From: CBDBND01 sp965262665
GTDB lineage: Bacteria; Pseudomonadota; Alphaproteobacteria; Rhodospirillales; Rhodospirillaceae
DNA length: 64,000 nucleotides
Direction: 5' to 3'
Assembly: GCA_965262665.1 (NCBI GenBank)
Contig: CBDHFR010000003.1
Coordinates: forward strand, 868,001-932,000
The notes beneath the pieces were generated by a model. It did not search any database and was not told the origin of the DNA. It was given only the letters and a program-made list of their open reading frames with translations. Made by a program: the position numbers and the translations under genes. The first letter of the stretch is position 1; the number at the start of each line of letters is the position of its first letter. Below are positions 1 to 8,297 of the stretch, in pieces.

Positions 1-889
1 CGTCGATTTCCTCCACAGCGTGTGGCACGTGATGCGCAACAAGCTCTGCAGATGGAAAATGAGCATGAGGTGCATGGTTGAACACGTGGATGATGTCTAA
101 ATATCCCGCGTCATCAATAACAGTCCCGTCCGACCCTATAGGAAAATCCCACCCTGGGACCCATTGTCCGCCAGGAATGCTGGCGAATAATATGGGATCG
201 GTGGAATACAGATAATCCCGTGTGTATTGAGACGTCGCGTCGATCTTAACCTGGCGACGGTCTTCGACGACTTGCACAGGGACACCCGCTTCTCGACACC
301 ATGTTTCAAGAGAAGACGTTGGTGCAATAGAGATAGGGGATAACCGGTGTGCAATTGGGTATTTCTGTTTAAGAAGCTGCTCCACCAACGTATTGTCCCG
401 GGCGCACATTCCGGCAGCTAGCGCAGGCTGGATAATTTCATCTGGCCAACTTTGATCTCCAGAAAATTTGCCCTGATAGTGAGGAGCAAGCGCCGCCAGT
501 AATGCGCGGCCGGAGTCAATGTTTCCTAACGAGAACTGGCTATTGGCAACTATTTCATATGCGGCCAAGCTCTCATCACCGTCTAAACCCAGAGATATGG
601 CGCGATCTGCAGCCACACCAGCTGCTGTGATCCGTCCCCCGCCGACTAACGCCCGTGCGATTCCAAGCCAGGGTTGGGGAGCATCTAGAGCGAGCGTGCT
701 CGCTTGCCCAAAATGTGCCTCTACGCCGTTCCAATCCTCGGCCAGCAGAGCAATGCTACCGCGCAGTTGCCAGAAACTGGGATCAGCTGATTCCTTGTCT
801 TCTATACTCAGACAAACTGATTCAGCTGAATCAAATTGGCCCGACGCAACATACCGTTGGATTTTATCGAAATTTCTTGGGTCAACCAA
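1..889 (-). CDS. Partial TPR-like protein, possible glycosyltransferase 61 C-terminal region
   Basis: An open frame of about 296 codons runs leftward off the window edge, so only the N-terminal part is present. The first start in frame after an upstream stop is a TTG at 889, preceded by GAGAAA as a weak ribosome binding site. The first ~130 residues read as helical repeats (FDSAESVCLSIED, DWNGVEAHFGQASTLALDAPQPW, ITAAGVAADRAISLGL), resembling tetratricopeptide units. From about residue 180 a different domain begins, with W-V-P-G-W-D-F-P-I-G-S-D-G-T-V-I-D-D-A-G-Y, which reminds me of the GT61/DUF563 polysaccharide transferases that often carry N-terminal TPRs. That family call is tentative because the catalytic half lies outside the window. 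The frame is free of stops throughout, which supports a real gene. Confidence 0.55.
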   Translation of the reverse strand, partial: MVDPRNFDKIQRYVASGQFDSAESVCLSIEDKESADPSFWQLRGSIALLAEDWNGVEAHFGQASTLALDAPQPWLGIARALVGGGRITAAGVAADRAISLGLDGDESLAAYEIVANSQFSLGNIDSGRALLAALAPHYQGKFSGDQSWPDEIIQPALAAGMCARDNTLVEQLLKQKYPIAHRLSPISIAPTSSLETWCREAGVPVQVVEDRRQVKIDATSQYTRDYLYSTDPILFASIPGGQWVPGWDFPIGSDGTVIDDAGYLDIIHVFNHAPHAHFPSAELVAHHVPHAVEEID

Positions 890-1142
890 CGCTATTTCTC
901 GGCCAATGTGAAGTTACAAATTTGCTCATTAGAGCGACCTTAACAGCCGAATATCTGCACTCACAAATGTGCAAAATGACGGATAATATGTGGAGTCATG
1001 TAGGCGGCAATATCATCAGTCGAATTCCTAATTTAACGGTGGTGGTTGCCACTCCAGAACAGCGCCTCATTCCGCCCCGTGCTTTAGAACCTACACCCAT
1101 GGTATCAAACGGCAGGCACTGTTTGCTGCCGTGTTGCCTTGG

Positions 1143-1219
1143 GTCCCCGTAGCTCAGCAGGATAGAGCACCAGATTCCTAATCTGGGGGTCGTGAGTTCG
1201 AATCTCGCCGGGGACGCCA
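1143..1219 (+). tRNA. tRNA-Arg (anticodon CCT), CCA encoded
   Basis: A complete cloverleaf can be folded by eye: acceptor GTCCCCG/CGGGGAC, D-stem GCTC/GAGC, anticodon stem CCAGA/TCTGG with loop TTCCTAA (anticodon CCT), and T-arm GTGAG-TTCGAAT-CTCGC, followed by discriminator G and an encoded CCA. The tRNA-Arg(CCT) gene is a common integration site for tyrosine-recombinase islands, and a P4-type integrase remnant starts 138 bp downstream in the same orientation, so the 3' half is probably attL. I did not find a convincing second copy of the 3' end further right. Confidence 0.96.
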
Positions 1220-1356
1220 TATACCTATCCCAGCTATTCCCGTCCTTTCTAGAAAAACCAATGAATAAAAAGGCTTATAAGATATTTTGTTCTTGTTTGT
1301 TCCGTTCAAATCCCTATAGCTCCCTTACATGAGGTGGGGAAGACCGTGGGGATGTT

Positions 1357-2532
1357 ATGGGAAAACTCACTGCCGCCAAGATCAAGAGCATCGCGAAACC
1401 AGGTATGTATGGCGACGGCGGTACTCTCTATCTGAGTGTCGCTCCCGGCGGTTCCAAGAGCTGGATTCAGAGGCTTACCATTGACGGCAAGAGGCGTGAT
1501 CTCGGTCTAGGTGCGTTCCCGCTTGTGAGCTTGGCCGAGGCGCGTGAGAAGGCTTTTGACAATCGCAAGCTGGCTCGTGCGGGCGGCGATCCGCTCGCTC
1601 AAAGGCGTAAAGCCAATGTTCCGATATTTCAGGAAGCAGCACAGCGCACCATTGATGCGAACCGAGCCCGGTGGCGCACCGCCAAAACCGCAGCGAACTG
1701 GGCTGGATCGTTAGCCAAGTACGCGTATCCCGTTTTCGGCGACCAGCGTGTTGATAAAATTGGAAGCGAAGATGTGCTACGCGTGTTGGTACCTCTGTGG
1801 CAAACAAAACCGGCGGTGGCGCGCAAACTCCGCTAACGCATTCGCGCTGTGCTTGCCTGGGCTCAGGCGCACGGCCATGTCGCGGTCAACCCCGCGGGCG
1901 AAGCAATCAACGCCGCGTTGCCCGCTATGCCATCGGTAAAAGCGCATTTCCGGGCGTTACCTTATAGAGAGGTGAAGGCAGCGCTTGAAACCGCAGAAGC
2001 GTCCAAGGCGTCCATCTCGGCGAAGCTGTGCCTGCGGTTTCTGATACTCAATGCGGTTCGATCGTCCGAGGCTCGGGGCGTTTGCTGGTCCGAAATCGAC
2101 CTAGACGCGCAAGAGTGGCGTATTCCGGCAAGCCGCACGAAAACTGGTGTTGAGCACCGCGTGCCACTAAGCGATGCGGCAAAGGCTCTATTGCTATGCG
2201 CAAAGTCCATTGCTGACGGCAGTGATCTGGTTTTCCCATCACCGATCCGTGCAGGCAAGCAAATGAGCGACATGACGTTAACCAAAGTGCTGCGGTCAAC
2301 CGGATTTGCCGAGCGGGCGACCGTTCACGGTTTTCGATCATCGTTTAGGGATTGGTGCGCCGAGACAGGCAAGCCACGGGAAATCGCGGAGGCGGCATTG
2401 GCACACACTGTAGGCGGTGTGGAGGGTGCCTATTTTCGATCCGACCTTTTTCAAAGACGCCGAGTACTCATGGAACAATGGGCCGCATTTCTGGCTGGCG
2501 AACACGCAGATGTGGTCCAACTCCATGGATGA
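1357..2532 (+). pseudogene. P4-type tyrosine integrase interrupted by one in-frame stop
   Basis: The frame encodes an N-terminal DUF4102 arm-binding domain (KLTAAKIKSI, GMYGDGGTLYLSVAPGGSKSW, AREKAFDNRKLARAGGDPLA), a core-binding domain, and a C-terminal catalytic domain with all expected residues: Arg in AVRSSEARG, the HGFRSSFRDW box, His in ALAHTVGG and Tyr in GAYFRSDLF. A single TAA at 1834-1836 splits it between KLR and RIRAVLAWA, with no frame change on either side, so the lesion is one substitution. Total length (~391 codons) is normal for P4/prophage integrases. Position just after tRNA-Arg fits an island integrase. Restart from the GTG at 1849 could give a C-terminal fragment but not an active enzyme. 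Confidence 0.9.
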
Positions 2533-2575
2533 GCCGACATTTCCGAAATTCTTGCGTTCCTGCTTTGCGGCGTTT

Positions 2576-2923
2576 CGGGGCCAACCGTTCTTCCATATGA
2601 ACTGGCCAGACGATATTGAGGGCCAACCTATAAGCGACATGACGCTGACCAAGGTGCAGCGCCGGCTCGGGGTCGCCGATCGCGCGACCGTCCATGGTTT
2701 CCGGTCGAGTTTTCGGGACTGGGCAGCGGAATGCACCGACGCGCCGCACGCTGTCATGGAGTTGAGCCTGGCCCATGCCGTCGGCGGTGCCGTCGAGGCA
2801 GCCTATGCCCGTTCCACGCTTTTCGAGAAGCGGCGTTGGCTGATGGAACAGTGGGCAGCATACCTGAACGAAAGTGGAGATGTCGTGCTGATAGCGTCGA
2901 CGGCGGGGGCTACCCTCCGATGA
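2576..2923 (+). pseudogene. C-terminal fragment of a second P4-type integrase
   Basis: Immediately after the first integrase another frame carries only the end of a catalytic domain: SDMTLTKVQRRLGVADRATVHGFRSSFRDWAAECTD (HxxR box), LSLAHAVGG and AAYARSTLFEKRRWLMEQWAAYL with the tyrosine. It closely resembles the preceding integrase tail (SDMTLTKVLRS, RATVHGFRSSFRDWCAET) but is not identical, so it is a separate, diverged element rather than a simple duplication. The N-terminal two thirds are missing. The open frame upstream of about 2576 is only the overlap with the first gene in another frame and is not counted. The stop overlaps the ATG of the next gene (ATGA). Confidence 0.8.
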
Positions 2924-3912
2924 GGGTTCCCTCAAAAACCGAGCCAAGCCGCTCCAACAACTCTGCCATGTTGGCCAAATGTTGGTGTTGCGAGCGCACT
3001 TTCGGCGAGGCAGGGGTCCGGCAAATGCGCGCCAACCGAGAGTGGCTGGGATACCAAGAAGGTGCCGAAGTGCCGCGCTCAGGAATCTGCGAAGACTGCG
3101 CAGTGCAGCTAAACGCCTGTCATAGGTGTGGACGCGCTCCCGTCCTCGTCACCGACCCCGACCCCGACCCCGACCTCTTCCCCATCCATTTAGCTTATTT
3201 CAACCCCTATATATGGACTCAGGCGTTGCTTGATAAGGACGAGGCACGGTTGCAAGCCGCCGGCCTTGGAGAATTGGCTCAGTACTGTGAAACCTGTGTC
3301 GTACGGGACCATTTGATGGACGACGATCTTTTCGAGGCTGCGCCGTCCAAGGAGGTCGCATTCGGCCTGGCGGTCATCATGGCGCGGCATTGGGGCGCTT
3401 CGTATTATGTCAATGAGAGAGGGCTGCCTATTCCGGTCGATGAAGTGGAACGAGTGGAACGAGTGGAGCAGTTGGCAGCGTTGGTTTGCCACACACTAAT
3501 CAACTGGCCGAAAACCCTTGAGTTTGTCGTTGCCGAAGCAGGTCTCAACCCGGCCTTTCGCCGCGCTCTTGGGATGCTCGCAGAGACGTTCGAGGGGCAG
3601 GAACACCTTATGCCTCCGCTCTTGAAGAAATGGGTCAAGGACCGGGATGCAAAAAAGCTACCAAGGCAGCGCTCCAACAAGCCGGTAGACAAGCATGGGA
3701 ACGTGCTGGTCACGTTGATTCTTCTTCATATCAGCAATTGTCGCTGGATCTTGAAATCGGGAATGAAGCCCACCAGCAGCAGGAAAACATCTGCTGCGAA
3801 GCGGCGCTCCTTCTGCAGCGCCGTGGTCCAGGGCCTGGAGGAAGCCGGATACACTAAGGCTTATGCGACCGTTGTGAAGGTTTGGGAACGCAATATAGTA
3901 AAGGTCGAATGA
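2920..3912 (+). CDS. Cysteine-rich hypothetical protein, island cargo
   Basis: About 330 residues from the ATG at 2920, which overlaps the integrase fragment stop as ATGA; a later ATG (MLAKCWCCERTF) is an alternative start. The N-terminal half has paired cysteines typical of zinc binding: CWCCERTF, CEDCAVQLNACHRCGRAP and CETCVVRDH. A short acidic repeat (DPDPDPDL) and a duplicated VERVERVE segment follow. The C-terminal half (YCETC to KVWERNIVKVE) is helical and basic, without a fold I recognise. I cannot name a family. Location directly behind two integrase remnants suggests island cargo. The open frame in a decayed neighbourhood suggests either recent arrival or selection. Confidence 0.6.
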   Translation: MRVPSKTEPSRSNNSAMLAKCWCCERTFGEAGVRQMRANREWLGYQEGAEVPRSGICEDCAVQLNACHRCGRAPVLVTDPDPDPDLFPIHLAYFNPYIWTQALLDKDEARLQAAGLGELAQYCETCVVRDHLMDDDLFEAAPSKEVAFGLAVIMARHWGASYYVNERGLPIPVDEVERVERVEQLAALVCHTLINWPKTLEFVVAEAGLNPAFRRALGMLAETFEGQEHLMPPLLKKWVKDRDAKKLPRQRSNKPVDKHGNVLVTLILLHISNCRWILKSGMKPTSSRKTSAAKRRSFCSAVVQGLEEAGYTKAYATVVKVWERNIVKVE

Positions 3913-4068
3913 CCGTTGGATGTTGAGGAAACTCGATAAAGTGCGGCCGATCGGTCGAAGTGCTCAAAACTATCGATGCGCTGGCGGTACGGCGGATCAG
4001 GAGTCAATTTTCGGGGCTGTCGCTGATTTGGCGCAGGCTTGTTGGATTGGCTTCACCAAATCCTGGAG

Positions 4069-4345
4069 TGTCAATCGGCAATGAAGATTGACCCCGGCTC
4101 GCTCTCCCAGCCGGTCCCCTTTTGAGTATCGGGTTGGAGGTTTTTCCGGTTGTCCTTAGGGGGATCCGGGCGTCTTGGCTTAGCGCCTTGCGATAAGCTG
4201 AGCGAACCCCCTTGGGGGGTGCTGTTAACCCACCGGGGTAACCAGCCCGCAGGCACAATAGGTTGTGAGCTATGAGCGGTGAGTGAAGTCCAGCGCTCGT
4301 TGCCGGTCTCAACGATCTCGCGATGGTGCATCAGGCGGCCGCCAG
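4069..4345 (-). mobile_element. istB: IS21-family right-end scar with istB C-terminal remnant
   Basis: Reading leftward, positions about 4345-4255 encode RLMHHREIVETGNERW, which matches the end of IstB helper ATPases (normally DRLTHHCDIVETGNESWRF). About 200 bp beyond lies TGTCAATCGGCAATGAAGATTGACCCC, the kind of TGTC-starting terminus with internal GATTGACCCC repeats found at IS21-type ends. No ATPase core or istA remains. Spacing between the istB tail and the terminus is normal for the family. It is a fossil scar inside the island. A second IS21 scar with a different terminus sequence lies near 54 kb. Confidence 0.6.
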
Positions 4346-4652
4346 GGCGGTTGATTTCCTGAGATCGCCGAAAACTGACGGCCATTCCCTGAAGGCAGGA
4401 TTGGCGCCGACGAAGGCCGACCTGCCCCAATTGCACAGCGAAATAGGCTCGACGTTCAGTCGCATTATCGACGGCCGGTCCCGCCGCAGCTTCTTCTTGC
4501 TCGCCTAAAGACGGCGTCTCAGCTCGTCTACACAATAGGTCCAAACCGCCGTTAATGGAGATCAGCCCGCTAAAATGAGCGGTCCCGGAGACCCAAACGA
4601 TTGTCGGACCTTTTGAGCCTGAAGATATGGCAATGCTTGCGAACCACATAGA
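4346..4652. other. Non-coding stretch between IS21 scar and AlpA gene
   Basis: I see no convincing gene here. The long leftward open frame across it has no recognisable content apart from the istB tail already listed. A GAGGTGCG just before the AlpA start acts as its ribosome binding site. No clear promoter or terminator is visible. Confidence 0.4.
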
Positions 4653-4663
4653 CGAGGTGCGCA

Positions 4664-5191
4664 ATGCCGAAATTCTCCAATCAAGTCCTAGGTTTCACTT
4701 CTGACCGGCTCATCCGCCGTCGGGACGTGGAGGCCCTGACAGGCCTCTCCTGTTCGTCGATCTATCGGTTTATGGACCGCGGCGACTTCCCACGCCCGCG
4801 CAAGATCGGGAGCGGTCCTACCGGCGCTGTCGCTTGGCGGCTTCGCGACATCGAGCAATGGATGGAGAGCCTTGCTGTCGCCGATCTGCATGAATTGCTG
4901 AGCGAAGCAGCACAAGCCAACGATCCTGATTGTTTCGTCCTGGACCACGCTTTCACCGCATACCACAAGACCGATGCTGGCATTGAAATATCGTTCGCAA
5001 ACGGCAATACGGCCACTTGTGATGTTGTGGTCGGTGCCGATGGCATTCGTTCGATCGTGCGCGAGGCCATGTTCGGTCCGGAAGACCCGAAGTTTACGGG
5101 CAACGTTGCCTACCGCGGCTTGGTCAACAAAGGGGATCTGTCGGATGACGTGGTGACACCCGCTTCCGGCGTCGCCATTGCCCCCGCGTAA
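4664..5191 (+). CDS. AlpA-type excisionase/regulator fused in frame to flavin monooxygenase fragment
   Basis: Residues 1-70 are an AlpA/MerR-like winged helix (DRLIRRRDVEALTGLSCSS, IYRFMDRGDFPRPRK, AVAWRLRDIEQWMESL), the small DNA-binding protein that in P4-like islands activates excision. From residue ~72 the protein changes to the interior of a salicylate-hydroxylase-type FAD monooxygenase (ADLHELLSEAAQ, CDVVVGADGIRSIVREAMFG, FTGNVAYRGLV) and stops at 5189-5191 after a frameshift. The ATG at 4664 has GAGGTG upstream. The junction near 4874 is therefore an island-chromosome border inside a host gene, with the frame accidentally or selectively maintained. The AlpA part is intact and could function alone; the appended flavoprotein part lacks the N-terminal Rossmann motif. 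Confidence 0.75.
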   Translation: MPKFSNQVLGFTSDRLIRRRDVEALTGLSCSSIYRFMDRGDFPRPRKIGSGPTGAVAWRLRDIEQWMESLAVADLHELLSEAAQANDPDCFVLDHAFTAYHKTDAGIEISFANGNTATCDVVVGADGIRSIVREAMFGPEDPKFTGNVAYRGLVNKGDLSDDVVTPASGVAIAPA

Positions 5192-5729
5192 GGCTTTTAC
5201 CCGTTATTTGGTACGAGACGGTGGAATGATCAATTTCGTCGCCTTCGTCCGCCGCGAGGGCTGGAATGAAGAAGGCTGGTCTATTCCGGCCACAACGGAA
5301 GAATTGTTAGAAGAATTCGGTGACTGGCATCCGCGCATCCGCGCGCTCATCGAGGCCGCACCGAAAGATAAAGTCTTTAAGTGGGCGTTGTACGACCGCG
5401 ACCCCTTAGAACAATGGACAAAGGACCGGGTGACGCTGCTTGGTGATGCGGCCCACCCCATGCTGCCGTTCATGGGCATGGGCGCAGCCATGGGGATTGA
5501 AGACGGTGTCGTGCTCGGGCGTGCCTTTGGCGCTTCAAATTCAATTGATGAAGCCTTGCAGCGTTATGAAGACGCCCGCAAGGAGCGGGCCAATTTTGTT
5601 CTACTCCGGTCACGGGCCGCCCGCGAACGACTGCAAAGCGACCATCCGGAGCAGTACGATGATTCTAAGCACCAGAACGAGGAAAGCCTCGGTCTGTTTG
5701 ATTACAACCCGGGAACGGTTCCCGTTTGA
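4874..5729 (+). pseudogene. Decapitated, frameshifted FAD-dependent aromatic monooxygenase
   Basis: Two frames together encode the last ~280 residues of a UbiH/salicylate-hydroxylase-like flavoprotein. Visible motifs are the DG motif (VVVGADGIRSIV) in the first frame and the GD motif (VTLLGDAAHPMLPFMGMGAAMGIEDGVVLG) in the second. The N-terminal GxGxxG region is gone, replaced by AlpA. The frame changes at the C5 run 5181-5185; removing one C restores a continuous reading (AIAPRKAFTRYLV). C-terminus LFDYNPGTVPV looks natural. The gene was probably the first member of the catabolic cluster that continues with the VOC gene 7 bp downstream. Confidence 0.85.
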
Positions 5730-5736
5730 GGAAATC

Positions 5737-6272
5737 ATGAAGCCCATTGTTGTTTTGTCATCAGCGCGTTGGCCTTGTCATGCGCCTCGATGACATTTGC
5801 GGACAATCATCTCGATCCCACCGCTGCCGACTTGCGCCGCCCGACCATGCCCGTGGCAGACCTTGAAGCCTCGGTGAAGTTCTTCACGGACGTCCTCGGC
5901 ATGAGCGAAGATTCCCGTCAAATTTACAACAGCCCGGTGTTGCGCAGAGCCATCGGCGCGGCGAAGGACGTGGACATCACCGTGGTGCGTATGAACGACC
6001 GCAATCAAGTGGGCGTCATGGTGCTGGTCAGCGCGCCCGGGATTCAGATCGACCCCTCAGCCAACACGATCAATGCCACCACCCTGGCGTTGTCCGTCGA
6101 CGATGTTCAGGCTGTCTATGAACGGGCCGTCGCCGGGGGTTACACCGTCCTCATGTCCCCCGCAGAGGCGGCCGAGGCAGAGAACTATCCGCCGGAAAAG
6201 GAAATGATTCTGGTGGAGCCGGGCGGTCACCGCCTCATTGTGGTGCAGCCCCCTCCTGCTGCTGCCGAATGA
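5737..6272 (+). pseudogene. VOC-family protein with signal peptide, single-base frameshift
   Basis: ATG 5737 has a good ribosome binding site (GAGGAAATC) and begins a signal peptide (MKPIVV), but the frame is lost after seven codons. Adding one T to the T4 run at 5753-5756 gives MKPIVVFVISALALSCASM-TFADN, a normal secretory leader that leads into the main frame. The mature part is a vicinal-oxygen-chelate (glyoxalase/dioxygenase fold) domain: RPTMPVADLEASVKFFTDVLGM, LALSVDDVQAVYERAVAGG, LVEPGGHRLIVVQP. If the deletion is a sequencing error the gene is intact; if real, translation could start at TTG 5769, giving a cytoplasmic form. A second exported VOC protein occurs at 48.2-48.8 kb. Confidence 0.75.
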
Positions 6273-6355
6273 CCCGCATACCACCCATCACACCGGTTTG
6301 GCCTCACCCCCTTCTGGCGGTACACTGTCCATAATTGTCCGGACAGGAGACGACG

Positions 6356-7540
6356 ATGGTCGGCCAAGCCCACCACGACCTGATGGTCGACACCACCCAC
6401 GACGAACATGCGTTGCAGACCTATGTGTCCACACTGCGCATGCACATCCTCAACGATATCGGCGGCGGTTTGCGGGGTGTGTACGAAAGTCGTGTCAAAC
6501 CAGCCATCGAAGCTGAGAAAGGTCGCGCACCGAAGGACGAGCACGAAGTGCGCCGGGCGATGATGCAGGATGGCTACTGCCGCACTTGGTCGAGCATGAT
6601 GCGCTCCTGCCAGGAAATGATCTGGGATTCCATCACCCCGTCCATCGAAAGGGCGCAACCCGCTTTGAACGATAGAGCGGCGGCGCTAGCCAAAAACCCC
6701 AAAGGATCGCTGACTCTTAACTCAGATATAGCCGTACCGCCTTATGTCAAAGCCTGCGACATCCATTTGATGCCAGGCAATTATTACGCCGACCGCGGCG
6801 AATTCGATGTGTCCCAAGGCTCATTGTATGATCGGGGTGTTTATGTGTATGCCGCCGGCAACGGCGGCCCATTGGGTGACACCATCGGCCGGTCATTGGC
6901 GGAGCATCTCAAGATTCGCTACCCCGACTTCAAACCTGAACGCATCTTGGACGTGGGCTGTACGGTGGGTCACAACCTGTTGCCCATGGTCGACGTTTAT
7001 CCGGAGGCGGAGATCCATGCCATCGACGTCAGCGCCCCGCAGTTGCGTTATTGTCATGGCCGGGCGGAGTCCTTGGGCTATGCCATCCATCTCCATCAAA
7101 TGAACGGGGAGCAGATGACCTTCGGCGACGAGGAGTTTGATCTCGTGTTCTCCGTCGTCACTTTCCACGAAACGTCACGCACAGCGATGAAACGCATCCT
7201 TAAAGAATGCCACCGGGTGCTGAAACCGGGCGGCCTCATGGTTCATATGGAATTGCCGCGCACCGAAGAAATGGACCCGTTCGATGCTTTCTATATCGAT
7301 TGGGATGCCTACTATAACAACGAGCCGTTTTATCAGGCCTTTACCTCAACCAACATGAAAGCCGCCTTTGTCGAGGCCGGTTTTGAGACCGATCAATACA
7401 TGGAAGTGATGACGCCTGATATCCTTGTCGCGCCACGGGAGGAATTCGAGGCGATCGCCAAAGCGTCCGATCATAACGCTGAACGTTATGGTCGTTTGGG
7501 AGAATCCAACCATTGGACGGGTTGGGGCGCCTGGAAATAA
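6356..7540 (+). CDS. Class I SAM-dependent methyltransferase with conserved N-terminal extension
   Basis: About 394 residues from the ATG at 6356, chosen because AGGAG lies six bases upstream. The Rossmann methyltransferase core occupies roughly residues 190-330: motif I ILDVGCTVGHNLLP, acidic residue after beta-2 (IHAIDVSAPQLRYC), motif around FDLVFSVVTFHETSR and the post-motif HRVLKPGGLMVHMELP. The first ~190 residues form an unfamiliar extension (APKDEHEVRRAMMQD, TWSSMMRSCQEMIWDSI, KGSLTLNSDI). The same extension and core recur in the broken copy at 9833-10960. Two small-protein genes follow directly. Substrate is unknown; the catabolic setting suggests a small carbon substrate, which is inference. 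Confidence 0.85.
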   Translation: MVGQAHHDLMVDTTHDEHALQTYVSTLRMHILNDIGGGLRGVYESRVKPAIEAEKGRAPKDEHEVRRAMMQDGYCRTWSSMMRSCQEMIWDSITPSIERAQPALNDRAAALAKNPKGSLTLNSDIAVPPYVKACDIHLMPGNYYADRGEFDVSQGSLYDRGVYVYAAGNGGPLGDTIGRSLAEHLKIRYPDFKPERILDVGCTVGHNLLPMVDVYPEAEIHAIDVSAPQLRYCHGRAESLGYAIHLHQMNGEQMTFGDEEFDLVFSVVTFHETSRTAMKRILKECHRVLKPGGLMVHMELPRTEEMDPFDAFYIDWDAYYNNEPFYQAFTSTNMKAAFVEAGFETDQYMEVMTPDILVAPREEFEAIAKASDHNAERYGRLGESNHWTGWGAWK

Positions 7541-7591
7541 ATATCGATCTCATGCGCAGTCATAAGCGCAACTAGATCAAACGAGGGACAC

Positions 7592-7945
7592 ATGAGCGAA
7601 GACATCAAAATCACCCCGGTAAACAGGGGCAAGCGGCCAGCGTTTTTCGATGACCCCGCCATTGATCAGTTGATGGCCATCATTATGGCCATGTCGGCGG
7701 AGTTGTCGGTGGTCTATGACCGGGTCGACACCATAGAACGTCTGCTCGACAAAAGGGGAACCCTCAGCCGGGACGACATCGAGGCCTTTCGTCCGGATCA
7801 GGACATCGAAGACGAACGCACCGCCCGGCGCAACGACTACATCGCGCGGCTGTTCCGAATCATTCGTGAAGAACGGGAAACCCTTGTACCACACGAACAA
7901 ATGGACGAATACAACGCGCTCATGGATGAGCTCGCAAAAACTTGA
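7592..7945 (+). CDS. Small conserved protein of the methyltransferase-associated family, copy 1
   Basis: 117 residues with GAGGGA upstream of the ATG. It shares with the proteins at 7972 and 10998 a basic start followed by FFDDPAID, an alanine/methionine-rich helix (LMAIIMAMSAELSVVYDR), a heptad-like VDTIERLLDKRG and an acidic SRDDIEAFRPDQ. No signal peptide or membrane segment is obvious; the helix and heptads suggest a dimeric or partner-binding protein. All three family members lie just downstream of the two related methyltransferases, so a role as subunit or regulator of those enzymes is a reasonable inference. I do not recognise a named family. Confidence 0.8.
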   Translation: MSEDIKITPVNRGKRPAFFDDPAIDQLMAIIMAMSAELSVVYDRVDTIERLLDKRGTLSRDDIEAFRPDQDIEDERTARRNDYIARLFRIIREERETLVPHEQMDEYNALMDELAKT

Positions 7946-7971
7946 TGATGAAAATTGATGAGTAATACCCA

Positions 7972-8289
7972 ATGAATGAAACGACGGACGCACCGCAAGT
8001 TACCCTTCCCCGCCATGCTAAAGGCAAGCGGTCGGTGTTTTTCGACGATCCGGCCATTGATCAGATGATGACCTTCATCATCGAACTTTCCGCCGAAGTG
8101 TCAGTGGTTTATGACCGGTTGGATACTGTGGAACGGCTGCTGGATGAAAAAGGCACCATCAGCCGGGACGACATTGAAGCTTTCCGCCCCAACGAAGAGG
8201 TGGAAGGGGCCCGCAACGCTCGACGTGAGGCCTATCTGAAACGCGTCTTCCGGATGCATCCGGAATACAGCAAAGACAGCAACGACTGA
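7972..8289 (+). CDS. Small conserved protein of the methyltransferase-associated family, copy 2
   Basis: 105 residues, beginning 26 bp after copy 1. The core is nearly the same as its neighbour (KGKRSVFFDDPAIDQMM, SAEVSVVYDRLDTVERLL, GTISRDDIEAFRPNEE) while the N-terminus and the charged tail differ. Retention of two diverged tandem copies suggests they are not redundant; a heterodimer is possible. The stop lies eight bases before the start of the MmgE/PrpD gene, which argues for one transcript from the methyltransferase through PrpD. Confidence 0.8.
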   Translation: MNETTDAPQVTLPRHAKGKRSVFFDDPAIDQMMTFIIELSAEVSVVYDRLDTVERLLDEKGTISRDDIEAFRPNEEVEGARNARREAYLKRVFRMHPEYSKDSND

Positions 8290-8297
8290 CTCTTTCC

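Noticed and set aside
519..1152. Rightward open frames antisense to the gene at the left edge
   Set aside because: They are shadows of the leftward reading frame, which has continuous helical-repeat content, and the second one runs into the tRNA.
3905..3920. GAATGACCGTTGG resembling the end of the IS630 element at 30870
   Set aside because: About 12 matching bases and no partner end; suggestive but too short to call an insertion sequence border.
4071..4664. Leftward 197-codon open frame
   Set aside because: Apart from the short istB tail it has no recognisable content and is antisense to the AlpA upstream region; treated as IS21 scar plus chance frame.
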